Numbered from the stretch's first letter, positions 9,056-17,924 are shown. The stretch: 64,000 nt of DNA from Flavobacterium sp. NRK F7 (GCF_024054195.1 NZ_JAMXLB010000001.1:3042129-3106128), one strand, 5' to 3'. Notes: generated from the sequence alone by a model not told the origin. Numbers and translations are program-made.

Positions 9056-9450
9056 AGCATATCAAAAACCTGACACTAGTAGATGACGATGATGTATTTG
9101 TTTTCTTAACCAAAAAAACCATTGAACAAACCCATTTGGTTGACTTAATTCGTGTGTTTAATAATGGTATGGACGCCTTAAACTTCTTAAAAGAGAACAA
9201 AGATAATATCGTGGAATTACCTGAAATTATTTTTTTAGATTTAAGTATGCCCATCATGAATGGTTGGCAATTTTTAGAAGAATACACCAAACTAAATCCT
9301 TACATTGGTAAAAAAATATCGATTTATATTTGCTCTTCTTCTATTTCTCAAGATGATATTACACGTGCCAAAGCGATTAATGAAGTAACCGATTATATCA
9401 TTAAACCCATTGCTAAAACCAAATTAATTGATCTGATAAAGAATTTATAA
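9052..9450 (+). CDS. Single-domain response regulator
   Basis: 132 residues, one receiver (REC) domain and no output domain. The acidic pocket is VDDDD (about residues 10-14). The phospho-acceptor Asp lies in IFLDLSMPIMNGW (about residue 63), the switch Ser in ICSSS, and the conserved Lys in YIIKPI near the C-terminus. CheY/Rcp1-like regulators of this kind signal by protein contact. It overlaps the end of the PAS kinase gene by 4 nt, which implies translational coupling and makes that kinase the likely phosphodonor. Confidence 0.9.
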   Translation: MKHIKNLTLVDDDDVFVFLTKKTIEQTHLVDLIRVFNNGMDALNFLKENKDNIVELPEIIFLDLSMPIMNGWQFLEEYTKLNPYIGKKISIYICSSSISQDDITRAKAINEVTDYIIKPIAKTKLIDLIKNL

Positions 9451-9522
9451 AAACTGTAAAACAAATTATAATATTTTTTACTTTTATAATACTCATCACT
9501 TTTTCAAGTGACAATAGGTATC

Positions 9523-9727
9523 ATGAAGAACATAAAGAAGCAATCAATAGTTAAACAGAATTAATTAATATCAGATAAAGAGAAACTATAACCTGTACAA
9601 GCCTAGTTGTAGTTCCAATTCTAGCTGTGCACTGGTTTAAAAAACGTTTATAGATGCAGGACAAACCACATATTGGACTTGTTCAAGTTGTAGCAGTACT
9701 TGTACAAAGACAACAACTGTTCAATTG
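9523..9727 (+). pseudogene. Possible decayed small Cys-rich (RiPP-like) peptide gene
   Basis: An ATG at 9523 opens MKNIKKQSIVKQ, which looks like the leader of flavobacterial bacteriocin-like peptides, but stops after 13 codons. In the next frame, one continuous stretch reads KPSCSSNSSCALV, an in-frame TAA (9638-9640), then KTFIDAGQTTYWTC and SSCSSTCTKTTTVQL before a stop at about 9725. A gene with one frameshift and one stop lesion would explain this. No maturation genes are nearby. It may instead be chance or a fragment of another Cys-rich gene. Confidence 0.3.
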
Positions 9728-9731
9728 TAAA

Positions 9732-10172
9732 ATGAAAAAAAGTAAGTTTATTTTATTATTATTAATTTGTACAACACTAGCATTCTGTAAGGCTAAGAAA
9801 CATCCTATTTATAGTACTAAAAAAACAAAAATAGCCACAAGAATCAATAGTGATTACCTTTTTGTGATTGACACCATTCAATATAAAGATACTATAGCCA
9901 AGAAAATATTTTCAGAAAATTCACAGGTTTTCTTTAATAAAATTGAAATTTGTAAAGGAATTACGTTAGAGCGTCTAAAGCAAGAATATTATTTTCTAAA
10001 ATTAACCGATTCAAAAAAAAATGTAGTCACTGTAAGACATTTAATAAAAAAAGAAAACGATTTATTTTTTAGCAATGACACCAATTTCGATTCTTATTAT
10101 GTTAGTTGTGCAGGTACATTAAATCTATGTCCTCCTAATTTATATATTGACGAACATTTAGAAAAAAACTGA
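9732..10172 (+). CDS. Predicted lipoprotein of unknown function
   Basis: About 146 residues starting at ATG 9732 (MKKSKFILLLLIC). The signal peptide ends at a lipobox-like LAFC (Cys about 19). The upstream extension to 9654 reads through the Cys-rich remnant frame and lacks a sensible N-terminus, so it is rejected. The mature part is Lys-rich with no recognised domain; the C-terminus contains SCAGTLNLCPPNLY. After the stop, the same frame continues ICSDQMGVCSTDTLNC, which may be a lost Cys-rich tail. Function is unknown. Confidence 0.6.
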   Translation: MKKSKFILLLLICTTLAFCKAKKHPIYSTKKTKIATRINSDYLFVIDTIQYKDTIAKKIFSENSQVFFNKIEICKGITLERLKQEYYFLKLTDSKKNVVTVRHLIKKENDLFFSNDTNFDSYYVSCAGTLNLCPPNLYIDEHLEKN

Positions 10173-10311
10173 ATTTGTTCAGATCAAATGGGAGTTTGCT
10201 CAACAGATACTCTAAATTGCAGAATTTTCAAAACAATACTAATTGAATAATAGTCTCAATCTAAAATAATTTTTAGTTTCAATCCGAATACTCCCTTTAA
10301 TCAAGCATTAG

Positions 10312-10343
10312 TTTGTTGAATATTTGCATATTAAATAACTTTG
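10312..10343 (+). promoter_or_regulatory. Bacteroidetes-type promoter
   Basis: TTTG (10312-10315), a 20-nt spacer, then TAACTTTG (10336-10343): a full match to the TTTG / TAnnTTTG consensus. It overlaps the TTG at 10341, so translation must begin downstream at ATG 10377. Confidence 0.75.
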
Positions 10344-10376
10344 ACTAACTTTATTCTAATTGCAAAAAATCAACAA

Positions 10377-11060
10377 ATGAGTAAAGTAGTATCACATTTT
10401 AAAAAAATTATAAACAGAATTAATTCAATATGTGATACATACCAACCTTTGCTACAATCAATAGGATTTATGTTAGGGTTATATTTAATTTTTTCTACTT
10501 ATCAAAGTATTAATATTTCTAACGAACAATTAAAGATTGCATATGAAGAATTAAACATAATCAAAAAACAAGAGATACAAAAACAATTACCAATTTGGGA
10601 ATTTGAAGTTAATGATTCTTTGTCTTTTGCAAATTTAAAGCCTTTTTCTCCTGATGTAAAATTGGAACAAGCTACTGCATACTTTTCAAAAAAACTTTTT
10701 TATGACAAATTAACTAAATGGAAAATTGACCAGCCTAAATTCAATTTAAATTTATCTGCATTTAAATCTTATGCAACAAAATTTATTTTAGAAAATACAA
10801 AATATTCAGACTCAACTTTAAGTGTTGGAATGAGAAATGATTTTCCGATAGGGTTAGAAATTAACTATGTTCAATTTGGTGAATTAAAAAACATTTATGC
10901 AATTTTCACAATTCAATACACTTCTGTTAGAACTTCAAAAAACTATGTATCTATTCACGTAGACGGAATAAGATTTAATAGATATATTTATAATGATGAA
11001 AATCTTATGAATGAACTTGATCAAATTATAGAAAATAATTATTATGGCTTTAAATATTAA
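10377..11060 (+). CDS. Hypothetical protein with one N-terminal membrane segment
   Basis: About 227 residues from ATG 10377 (MSKVVSHFKK). One hydrophobic segment (about residues 32-48, IGFMLGLYLIFSTY) is followed by a short coiled stretch (NEQLKIAYEELNIIKKQEIQ) and a soluble domain of about 160 residues with no family I recognise. The upstream TTG start is excluded because it lies inside the -7 promoter box. It stands alone between its promoter and a bidirectional terminator. Function is unknown. Confidence 0.68.
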   Translation: MSKVVSHFKKIINRINSICDTYQPLLQSIGFMLGLYLIFSTYQSINISNEQLKIAYEELNIIKKQEIQKQLPIWEFEVNDSLSFANLKPFSPDVKLEQATAYFSKKLFYDKLTKWKIDQPKFNLNLSAFKSYATKFILENTKYSDSTLSVGMRNDFPIGLEINYVQFGELKNIYAIFTIQYTSVRTSKNYVSIHVDGIRFNRYIYNDENLMNELDQIIENNYYGFKY

Positions 11061-11063
11061 AAC

Positions 11064-11095
11064 AAAAAATCCCAACGTTTCCGTTGGGATTTTTT
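11064..11095. terminator. Bidirectional rho-independent terminator
   Basis: Perfect 14-bp arms aaaaaatcccaacg (11064-11077) and cgttgggatttttt (11082-11095), loop tttc, between the convergent hypothetical gene and carB. Confidence 0.92.
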
Positions 11096-11096
11096 C

Positions 11097-13949
11097 TTAT
11101 TTACTTAAATACATTTTTCTTCTCGAATACAACTCATAGAATTGATCGTCTTTTAAATCATCAATAAACAAGATGCTTTCACCCGTAGATTTCATTTCTG
11201 GTCCTAAGGCTTTGTTTACATTTTTAAACTTACTAAAAGAGAAAACCGGTTGCTTAATTGCATAGCCTTTCAATTGCGGATTGAAAGTAAAATCGGTTAC
11301 TTTATTATGACCTAACATCACTTTAGTCGCATAATTTACATAAGGTTCTTGATAGGCTTTCGCTATAAAAGGTACTGTACGAGAAGCTCTCGGATTGGCT
11401 TCAATGATATATACCGTATCGTCTTTAATCGCAAATTGTATGTTAATTAAACCAACCGTTTTCAATGCAATCGCAATTTTCTTGGTATGGTCTTTTATTT
11501 GTTGCATCACAAATTCCCCTAAGTTAAAAGGTGGTAAAGTAGCATTACTATCTCCTGAATGCACGCCACATGGTTCAATGTGCTCCATAATTCCTATGAT
11601 GTACACATTTTCACCATCACAAATGGCATCTGCTTCAGCTTCGATAGCTCCATCCAAATAATGATCCAACAATAATTTATTTCCTGGAATCGATTTCAAT
11701 AAATCAATAACGTGTTCTTCTAATTCTTGTTTGTTAATTACAATTTTCATTCCTTGACCTCCTAATACATAAGAAGGACGTACGAGCAATGGAAAATCTA
11801 GTGAATCAGCCAATTGAGACGCTTCTTCTGCACTTTCTGCAATACCAAATTTTGGGAAAGGAATTTGTAATTCGGTCAATAAATTAGAAAAACGACCTCT
11901 ATCTTCTGCTAAATCTAAAGCTTCAAATGAAGTTCCAATGATTTTTACACCGTGTTTTGATAATTTTTCTGCTAATTTTAAAGCGGTTTGACCTCCCAAT
12001 TGCACAATAACACCTTCTGGTTTCTCATGCTGAATGATATCATAAATATGTTCCCAAAACACAGGTTCAAAATACAATTTATCTGCCGTATCAAAATCAG
12101 TCGAAACGGTTTCCGGATTACAGTTAATCATAATGGTTTCATAACCACATTCTTTAGCAGCTAAAACACCGTGAACACAAGAATAATCGAATTCGATTCC
12201 TTGTCCAATTCGATTAGGTCCCGAACCTAAAACAATTACTTTTTTCTTAGCAGTTACAATACTTTCGTTATGCACATAACGCGTTCCATCTGCCTTTTCA
12301 ATTTCAGCTTCAAAAGTAGAGTAATAATACGGAGTTAAAGCCTTAAACTCAGCCGCACAAGTATCTACTAATTTATAAACGCGATTTATTTTTTGATCCT
12401 GACGTAATTTATAGACTTGGCTTTCCAAACAACCCATCATGTGCGCAATTTGTCGGTCACCGTATCCTTTTTGTTTCGCCTCTAACAACAATTCTCTTGG
12501 AAGTGTATCTACTTTATAATTAGCAATTTCTTTTTCTAAGTGGAATAGTTCTTCATATTGTTTCAAGAACCACATATCAATCTTCGTGATTTCATGAATT
12601 CTGCTTAACGGAATTCCCATAGCAATGGCATCATAAATCACAAACACACGATCCCAACTCGCATACGTTAGTTTCTCTATGATTTGTTCGTAATTTTTAT
12701 AGCCTTTACCATCAGCTCCTAATCCATTTCTTTTAATTTCCAAAGATTGTGTCGCTTTATGCAAGGCTTCTTGAAACGAACGGCCAATTCCCATTACTTC
12801 TCCTACCGATTTCATTTGTAAACCTAACGTTCGATCTGAACCTTCAAATTTATCGAAATTCCAACGAGGTATTTTTACAATTACATAATCCAACGTAGGT
12901 TCAAATAAAGCTGAAGTTGATTTGGTAATTTGGTTATGCAATTCATCAAGGTTGTATCCCAAAGCTAATTTTGTTGCAATTTTAGCAATTGGATAACCTG
13001 TTGCTTTAGAAGCTAAAGCCGAAGAACGAGAGACACGCGGATTAATTTCAATTGCTACAATGTCTTCTTTTTCATCAGGAGAAACTGCAAACTGAACATT
13101 ACAACCACCTGCAAAATTTCCGATAGCACGCATCATTAAAATAGCCATATCACGCATTTTCTGATACGTTCTGTCTGATAAAGTCATTGCTGGTGCAACG
13201 GTGATACTATCTCCCGTATGAATTCCCATTGGATCCATATTTTCAATAGTACATATAATAACTACGTTATCGTTTTTATCACGTAGTAATTCTAATTCAT
13301 ATTCTTTCCATCCTAGAAGTGCTTTATCGATTAACACTTCGTGAATTGGAGACATTTCCAAACCATAGGTTAGTTTTTCGTCAAATTCTTCTTTTGTATG
13401 CACAAAAGCAGCTCCTGTTCCTCCCAATGTAAAAGAAGGACGAATTACTAAAGGGAAACCAAATTCTTGTGCAATCTCTTTTCCTTTTAAAAAGGAATTT
13501 GCAATTTTAGCAGGTGCTGCGCCTACTCCTAATTCTTGCAACAATTGTTTGAATTGTTCCCTGTCTTCGGTAATATTAATCGCATTAACGTCGACACCTA
13601 TCATCTTAACATTAAAATCTTTCCAAATTCCTTTTTCATCAGCTTCTATACATAAATTTAACGCAGTTTGACCACCCATAGTTGGCAAAACCGCATCAAT
13701 TTGTGGATGTGCTTTAAGAATTTCAATAATAGATTTTGTAGTTAATGGTTTTAAATAAACATGATCTGCCATTGTTGGATCTGTCATGATTGTTGCCGGA
13801 TTAGAGTTGATCAGAATAACTTCTAAACCTTCTTCTTTTAAAGAGCGAGCTGATTGCGAACCTGCATAATCGAACTCACACGCTTGACCAATTACGATAG
13901 GACCTGAACCTATAATTAAAACCGATTTAATAGAATTGTCTTTTGGCAT
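11097..13949 (-). CDS. carB: Carbamoyl-phosphate synthase large subunit
   Basis: 950 residues. It makes carbamoyl phosphate from bicarbonate, ATP and ammonia delivered by CarA, for pyrimidine and arginine synthesis. Two homologous ATP-grasp halves are visible. The first starts VLIIGSGPIVIGQACEFDYAGSQ and carries RPSFTLGGTGAA. The second starts VIVLGSGPNRIGQGIEFDYSCVH near residue 560 and carries RPSYVLGGQGM. The protein ends shortly after the second ATP-grasp region (LYSRRKMYLSK), so the C-terminal allosteric MGS-like domain of the roughly 1070-residue enterobacterial enzyme is absent, as is usual in Bacteroidetes. carA is not in the window. Confidence 0.95.
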   Translation of the reverse strand: MPKDNSIKSVLIIGSGPIVIGQACEFDYAGSQSARSLKEEGLEVILINSNPATIMTDPTMADHVYLKPLTTKSIIEILKAHPQIDAVLPTMGGQTALNLCIEADEKGIWKDFNVKMIGVDVNAINITEDREQFKQLLQELGVGAAPAKIANSFLKGKEIAQEFGFPLVIRPSFTLGGTGAAFVHTKEEFDEKLTYGLEMSPIHEVLIDKALLGWKEYELELLRDKNDNVVIICTIENMDPMGIHTGDSITVAPAMTLSDRTYQKMRDMAILMMRAIGNFAGGCNVQFAVSPDEKEDIVAIEINPRVSRSSALASKATGYPIAKIATKLALGYNLDELHNQITKSTSALFEPTLDYVIVKIPRWNFDKFEGSDRTLGLQMKSVGEVMGIGRSFQEALHKATQSLEIKRNGLGADGKGYKNYEQIIEKLTYASWDRVFVIYDAIAMGIPLSRIHEITKIDMWFLKQYEELFHLEKEIANYKVDTLPRELLLEAKQKGYGDRQIAHMMGCLESQVYKLRQDQKINRVYKLVDTCAAEFKALTPYYYSTFEAEIEKADGTRYVHNESIVTAKKKVIVLGSGPNRIGQGIEFDYSCVHGVLAAKECGYETIMINCNPETVSTDFDTADKLYFEPVFWEHIYDIIQHEKPEGVIVQLGGQTALKLAEKLSKHGVKIIGTSFEALDLAEDRGRFSNLLTELQIPFPKFGIAESAEEASQLADSLDFPLLVRPSYVLGGQGMKIVINKQELEEHVIDLLKSIPGNKLLLDHYLDGAIEAEADAICDGENVYIIGIMEHIEPCGVHSGDSNATLPPFNLGEFVMQQIKDHTKKIAIALKTVGLINIQFAIKDDTVYIIEANPRASRTVPFIAKAYQEPYVNYATKVMLGHNKVTDFTFNPQLKGYAIKQPVFSFSKFKNVNKALGPEMKSTGESILFIDDLKDDQFYELYSRRKMYLSK

Positions 13950-14156
13950 TGTGTAGTTATTGTTGTGTAGTTATATTATTTATTGTTGTTGTCGTTTTTA
14001 AAAAAGTCTTGATGTAAGGCAATCATTTGAATGGTATCAAAATTAAAAAGATTATCTCATATATTTTTATTTTTTCTATGATTACCTTAATAATCAGATT
14101 ATAATAACCTTATTTTTCAAAACGTTGCTACTTTTCTCACGAAAAGATTAAAAAAA

Positions 14157-14183
14157 AGGTGTTACTAAAAAATAGTAACACCT
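14157..14183 (-). terminator. Terminator of rpmH
   Basis: Stem aggtgttacta (14157-14167) / tagtaacacct (14173-14183), loop aaaaa, with the T-run on the minus strand just past it. It lies 26 bp after the rpmH stop. Confidence 0.82.
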
Positions 14184-14208
14184 GATATTGTTGCTTGGTA
14201 AAAGAACA

Positions 14209-14370
14209 TTATTTTTTATGTCTAGGTTCGCTAGAAACAGTCAATTTGTGTCTTCCTTTAGCTCTTCTACGAGCAAGCACTTTTCTTCCGTTTGCAGAAG
14301 CCATTCTATCCATGAAACCGTGCTTGTTTCTTCTTTTTCTTTTTGATGGTTGAAATGTTCTCTTACTCAT
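14209..14370 (-). CDS. rpmH: 50S ribosomal protein L34
   Basis: 53 residues: [19 protein letters not shown], continuing [20 protein letters not shown] and ending SSEPRHKK. This is the canonical L34 pattern, highly basic, and a component of the large ribosomal subunit. The C-terminus is slightly extended compared with the 44-46 residue enterobacterial form, as is common in Flavobacteria. It is transcribed alone from the -7 box at 14443-14450 and ends in its own hairpin. Confidence 0.96.
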
Positions 14371-14442
14371 TGCTTGTATTTTTAAAATCTATAAATAAAA
14401 TCGAATTTTTAACTCTTGGTTCCCTTTTTGTAAAACCGAGTG

Positions 14443-14450
14443 CAAATATA
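14443..14450 (-). promoter_or_regulatory. -7 promoter box for rpmH
   Basis: CAAATATA on the plus strand is TATATTTG on the coding strand (TAnnTTTG). A CTTG -33-like box follows a 19-nt spacer, at 14470-14473. Confidence 0.6.
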
Positions 14451-14506
14451 CAAAGTCTTTTTTCAATAGCAAGTACTTTTTTAAAAATATTTTTAATTGA
14501 TTTTAT

Positions 14507-14514
14507 TACCTTTG
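14507..14514 (+). promoter_or_regulatory. -7 promoter box for the 14535 gene
   Basis: TACCTTTG matches TAnnTTTG and lies 20 nt before the ATG at 14535. No clear TTTG at -33. Confidence 0.6.
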
Positions 14515-14534
14515 CAACACTTAAAAAAATAATT

Positions 14535-15050
14535 ATGTTCAACAAAAATATTAAATTAGTTTTAGCAGGTTTAATCATTGCGTTTGCAGTCTATCAATTT
14601 ACTGAAGGTAATATCGGAAATGGAATCTTCTTATTATTGTTATCTACAATTTTTATCTTTTTATATTTCAAAAATGAGATGATTTTATTGGCTTTCCTAA
14701 AATTGAGAAAGCAAGATATGGATGGCGCTAAAAAATGGTTAGATAAAATTAAGAATCCAGAAAGTGCTTTAGTAAGAAAACAACAAGGATATTACAACTA
14801 CTTAAATGGAATAATGGTTTCACAAACTAATTTAACACAAGCAGAGAAATTTTTCAAAAAAGCGGTAGAATTAGGTTTATCTATGGATCAAGATTTAGCT
14901 TTAGCAAAATTACAATTAGCGGGTATTGCCATGACTAAAAGACGTAAAATGGAAGCTAATAACTTGTTAACGGAAGCCAAAAAGCTAGACAAACACGGCA
15001 TGCTAAAAGACCAAATTAAAATGATGAAAGAGCAAATGAAGAAAATCTAA
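14535..15050 (+). CDS. Membrane protein with TPR-like C-terminal region
   Basis: 171 residues from ATG 14535 (MFNKNIKLVLAGLIIAF). Two hydrophobic segments (about 8-24 and 32-47) are followed by a helical region with TPR-like spacing (MDGAKKWLDKI, SALVRKQQGYYNYLNGI, LTQAEKFFKKAVELG, ALAKLQLAGIAM). It is probably a small inner-membrane protein with a protein-binding helical domain; the partner is unknown. The longer frame back to 14343 is antisense to rpmH and upstream of the -7 box, so it is not coding. Confidence 0.82.
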   Translation: MFNKNIKLVLAGLIIAFAVYQFTEGNIGNGIFLLLLSTIFIFLYFKNEMILLAFLKLRKQDMDGAKKWLDKIKNPESALVRKQQGYYNYLNGIMVSQTNLTQAEKFFKKAVELGLSMDQDLALAKLQLAGIAMTKRRKMEANNLLTEAKKLDKHGMLKDQIKMMKEQMKKI

Positions 15051-15072
15051 CAATTTCTTCTTTCGATACATT

Positions 15073-15101
15073 AAAAAAGCACTCGTTTAGAGTGCTTTTT
15101 T
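15073..15101. terminator. Bidirectional terminator
   Basis: Arms aaaaaagcact (15073-15083) and agtgctttttt (15091-15101), between the convergent TPR-like gene and the transglycosylase gene. Confidence 0.88.
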
Positions 15102-15105
15102 ATTA

Positions 15106-16008
15106 TTAGTTTTCTATTTTACTATATCCTTCCGTAGGAATTGCTATTGTATATTTTTTTCGCGCTTTATTAGGCAAGGATTTATCTCTCAACCAAGGAT
15201 TGTGAATTTTCAAAATTTTGTAGTTTATTCCTTGAGCTAAAGCAAAATCAGCCAAATCAGTTACTGTTGAATCAATTTCAATTTTTTTAACGGGTATTTC
15301 AGAATACAAAGCATGTGTTGGAATTTCAAAACCATACTTTTGTGGATTTTTCATAATTTCTTTTAAAGCTAGAATACGATACACATAACGTGCTGTTTCT
15401 TCGGTCAGTAAAACATCATAATAACTCGTTACTTTTTGAGATTCCAACTGTTTTTGCACACCAGCCATACCTCCATTATAAGAAGCAGCAGCTAACGTCC
15501 AATTTCTACCAAATTTTAAATACGCTTCTTTCAAGTAATCGCAAGCAGCTTGTGTAGATTTTTCCAAATCATAACGCTCATCAACAAAATCATTTACTTC
15601 CATTCCTTTTTCTTTAGCCGTTGTGGGCATAAATTGCCAAACCCCTCTTGCACCTGCTGGAGAAACAGCATTTACCAAACTACTTTCTATAACTGCTAAA
15701 TATTTGAAATCATCTGGAATACCATTTTTAGCTAAAATAGGTTCTATAATTGGAAAAACCTTATTGGCTCTCTTAATAACTAAAGTGGTATTGGTATGGT
15801 AATTAATATTGGTTACCATTTCTCGATCCAACCGCTCTTGAACATCTGCCATGTAAGTGGGTACTACTTCCTGAGCAAAATTCATTTGTGTTGGGTAATC
15901 TACATGGGCAATTTGTACAACATTACTTTTCGTAGCATAAATAAATAATCCGCTTACTGTAATTACAGCACAAATTAAAACAATTCTTTTTACTACATCC
16001 TTCTTCAT
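15106..16008 (-). CDS. Lytic transglycosylase, SLT-domain
   Basis: 300 residues. The N-terminal hydrophobic anchor (about 9-25) directs it to the periplasm. The SLT domain (about 85-215) cleaves the MurNAc-GlcNAc bond of peptidoglycan. The catalytic Glu is in LAVIESSLVNAVSPAGARG, with the typical GVWQFMPTTAKEKGM, LAAASYNGG and ARYVYRILALKEI. It has an MltD-type domain without recognisable LysM repeats, although the C-terminal 70 residues (YKILKIHNPWLRDKSLP) may form a short substrate-binding region. It lies 3 bp after the alpha/beta hydrolase gene, so the two are probably co-transcribed. Confidence 0.9.
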   Translation of the reverse strand: MKKDVVKRIVLICAVITVSGLFIYATKSNVVQIAHVDYPTQMNFAQEVVPTYMADVQERLDREMVTNINYHTNTTLVIKRANKVFPIIEPILAKNGIPDDFKYLAVIESSLVNAVSPAGARGVWQFMPTTAKEKGMEVNDFVDERYDLEKSTQAACDYLKEAYLKFGRNWTLAAASYNGGMAGVQKQLESQKVTSYYDVLLTEETARYVYRILALKEIMKNPQKYGFEIPTHALYSEIPVKKIEIDSTVTDLADFALAQGINYKILKIHNPWLRDKSLPNKARKKYTIAIPTEGYSKIEN

Positions 16009-16011
16009 AAT

Positions 16012-16683
16012 TTATGTTTTTTCAATTGGGTTTATAATTTTAGGCAAATTTTCATTTAACCATTTGTATTTATTAATAATCATAATGTGCGTTCCTCCTT
16101 TTACAATTATTGCATTTTTTATATTTTGGATAGGAAAAACGGAATCAGAATCACCATGAATATGGATTACTTTTTCATCTGCTTTGTCTCTAGACCATAA
16201 AATTACGTTTTCTATGGCCCAATCCAAATATTTTTTATCACGAACACTTAAATATTTTTCATATAATTTGAGTCGGCTTGCAATAATGTTATCTCCAAAG
16301 GCATATTTAACTAACAATTCCACATTCGATAACAAACTAGTAGGTATCAATTTATAGGCCAAAGTTTTTTTCGCAATTTTCATTCGACTTGGCATTTCTT
16401 TATTGGTCTTTACACTAGAAATGATAATTGTTTTTCTAGTTTCAATATGCTTGCTCATTTCTTGTACCAAAATCCCCCCAAAAGAAACCCCAATTAAAAC
16501 CGGTTCTTTATGCTTAATTTCCTTTGTCATTCGCAATGCATATGCTTCTAGAGACTCTTTTGGCTTTGGTACAAACCATTCTAAAAAATGCATTTCGAAG
16601 GCATCTTCAGGTAACTTAATATTTTCAAATATAATAGAACTTGCAGCCAAACCAGGCATAAAGTAAACAGGTATTTTTGACAT
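16012..16683 (-). CDS. Alpha/beta hydrolase
   Basis: 223 residues, cytosolic. The nucleophile elbow is GVSFGG (Ser about residue 68). The acid is probably in HGDSDSVFP and the base in GGTHIMI near the C-terminus, giving a complete Ser-Asp-His set. VYFMPGLAASSIIFENI near the N-terminus is the usual oxyanion-side strand. The substrate is unknown. It is the promoter-proximal gene of a two-gene unit with the transglycosylase. Confidence 0.82.
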   Translation of the reverse strand: MSKIPVYFMPGLAASSIIFENIKLPEDAFEMHFLEWFVPKPKESLEAYALRMTKEIKHKEPVLIGVSFGGILVQEMSKHIETRKTIIISSVKTNKEMPSRMKIAKKTLAYKLIPTSLLSNVELLVKYAFGDNIIASRLKLYEKYLSVRDKKYLDWAIENVILWSRDKADEKVIHIHGDSDSVFPIQNIKNAIIVKGGTHIMIINKYKWLNENLPKIINPIEKT

Positions 16684-16785
16684 GTAAAGCGTAATTATCT
16701 TTAAGAAAACATAAATGTACTAAATCTATTGTAAAATAGGTGTTATTTAACATATCTGTACAGAAAATCTTAAAAGTTAAAATTA

Positions 16786-16816
16786 TTTGAATTTGATTAT
16801 CAAATCGTTAACTTTG
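16786..16816 (+). promoter_or_regulatory. Bacteroidetes-type promoter
   Basis: TTTG (16786-16789), a 19-nt spacer, then TAACTTTG (16809-16816), upstream of ATG 16886. Confidence 0.72.
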
Positions 16817-16885
16817 CATTGTATAATTTTAGCAATTGGATAAATCTTTACAGATTGTTAAATTTTAATTTTAAAGCATTAACCA

Positions 16886-17167
16886 ATGGAAATTAAAGAC
16901 AATGAGTTGTTAAGACAATTTGAAACTATTACTGATGATGGATTAGTATCTATCGAATATTCGTTACAAGAACGAAAGATTTTTTTGACAAAATTTTGCG
17001 AAAACGAAAATTCGGATGAAGAATTACACGAAGAATTCATTAAAAATGTACTATCTATAGCAGAAGACCGAAAATTAAAAGTTGTTCCAACGCATCTCAA
17101 ACTCATCAAATTTTTTAGAAAGAATCGAAAATACCAAGACATGTTGCCTCCTGGTATTAAAATATAA
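16886..17167 (+). CDS. YjdJ-type (COG2388) GNAT-like N-acetyltransferase
   Basis: 93 residues. Small single-domain GNAT-related protein: LVSIEYSLQERKIFLTKFCE, then EELHEEFIKNVLSIAEDRKL, and the closing KVVPTHLKLIKFFRKN with YQDMLPPGIKI. The last part fits the family pattern of a variable residue before xxFxxxxPEYQDLL. It may be an acetyl-CoA-binding enzyme; the acceptor is unknown. It stands alone between a good promoter and a palindromic terminator. Confidence 0.75.
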   Translation: MEIKDNELLRQFETITDDGLVSIEYSLQERKIFLTKFCENENSDEELHEEFIKNVLSIAEDRKLKVVPTHLKLIKFFRKNRKYQDMLPPGIKI

Positions 17168-17193
17168 AAAAGACCTCAATTGAGGTCTTTTTA
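17166..17193. terminator. Bidirectional terminator
   Basis: Palindrome gacctcaattgaggtc with an A-run before and a T-run after, between the convergent GNAT gene and the 17213 lipoprotein gene. Confidence 0.85.
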
Positions 17194-17212
17194 TTTTATA
17201 AGTCATGAGTTT

Positions 17213-17821
17213 TTAGATTTCTTCTAATACAATAACCTTCACTTCTCCTTTTACATTCAAATCATGATCTGAATCGTTGTCTAAAGCGGATACATCAAAT
17301 GAGAAAGAAAATTTTAATTCATTCGTAGCATCGTTAAAACTATAATTTGAAATTTGAATATTTGTATTTGGACTTGTAGTATCATAACTATCTGAAAGCA
17401 CAAAATATTTTAAATCATCACCTACTACAGCAAAATTTTCAATTCGAAATGAATTTAATTCTAATGCTTCTGTAGCCAATCCTGCATCAGTTACATTCAA
17501 ACTAAAAGATACTGTAGATTCTTGAAATACATCATCAGGCGAACTTAAATATCTTAGAATATTGAAAGTTAAATCACTTCCGTTCGGTTGCACAGAATTA
17601 CTACTACTATAATCGCTTCCTTCAACTGAAGTAAATTTAAAAGCTGTTGTTTTAGAAAACGACACATCATCTGGTCTTACACCTGTTAAAGTAAGTTTTA
17701 CGTCACCAAATTTGACTAATTCTTCAAATCCAACGCCATCTTTACCATCTTCTACCGAACAACTTGTTACTACTAACATCGAAAAGCAAACTAAAAAGGC
17801 TTTCATTTTTTTTGTAATCAT
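17213..17821 (-). CDS. Predicted lipoprotein of unknown function
   Basis: 202 residues, or 197 from the inner ATG at 17806. The signal peptide ends with lipobox VVTSC. The mature protein is Ser/Asp-rich and looks like an all-beta domain (DVKLTLTGVRPDDVSF, LKFSFSFDVSAL, LNVKGEVKVIVLEEI). I recognise no family. It is a single-gene unit: a -7 box lies at 17850-17857 and the palindromic terminator follows the stop. Confidence 0.72.
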   Translation of the reverse strand: MITKKMKAFLVCFSMLVVTSCSVEDGKDGVGFEELVKFGDVKLTLTGVRPDDVSFSKTTAFKFTSVEGSDYSSSNSVQPNGSDLTFNILRYLSSPDDVFQESTVSFSLNVTDAGLATEALELNSFRIENFAVVGDDLKYFVLSDSYDTTSPNTNIQISNYSFNDATNELKFSFSFDVSALDNDSDHDLNVKGEVKVIVLEEI

Positions 17822-17849
17822 TTTATTATATTTGTTTATTATTTGGCTG

Positions 17850-17857
17850 CAAATGTA
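17850..17857 (-). promoter_or_regulatory. -7 promoter box for the 17213 lipoprotein gene
   Basis: CAAATGTA on the plus strand reads TACATTTG on the coding strand, 29 nt upstream of the start. Confidence 0.6.
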
Positions 17858-17872
17858 GAGTCTTGAAAATAA

Positions 17873-17900
17873 AAAAAATCACCATTTTAGGTGATTTTTT
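17873..17900 (-). terminator. Terminator of the methyltransferase/17925 unit
   Basis: Arms aaaaaatcacc (17873-17883) and ggtgatttttt (17890-17900), with a T-run in the minus direction. Confidence 0.8.
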
Positions 17901-17924
17901 GTTTTATTTAACAATCTATTGGTA

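Noticed and set aside
14343..14534. N-terminal extension of the TPR-like protein
   Set aside because: It reads across the start of rpmH in antisense and lies upstream of the -7 box at 14507-14514; the true start is ATG 14535.
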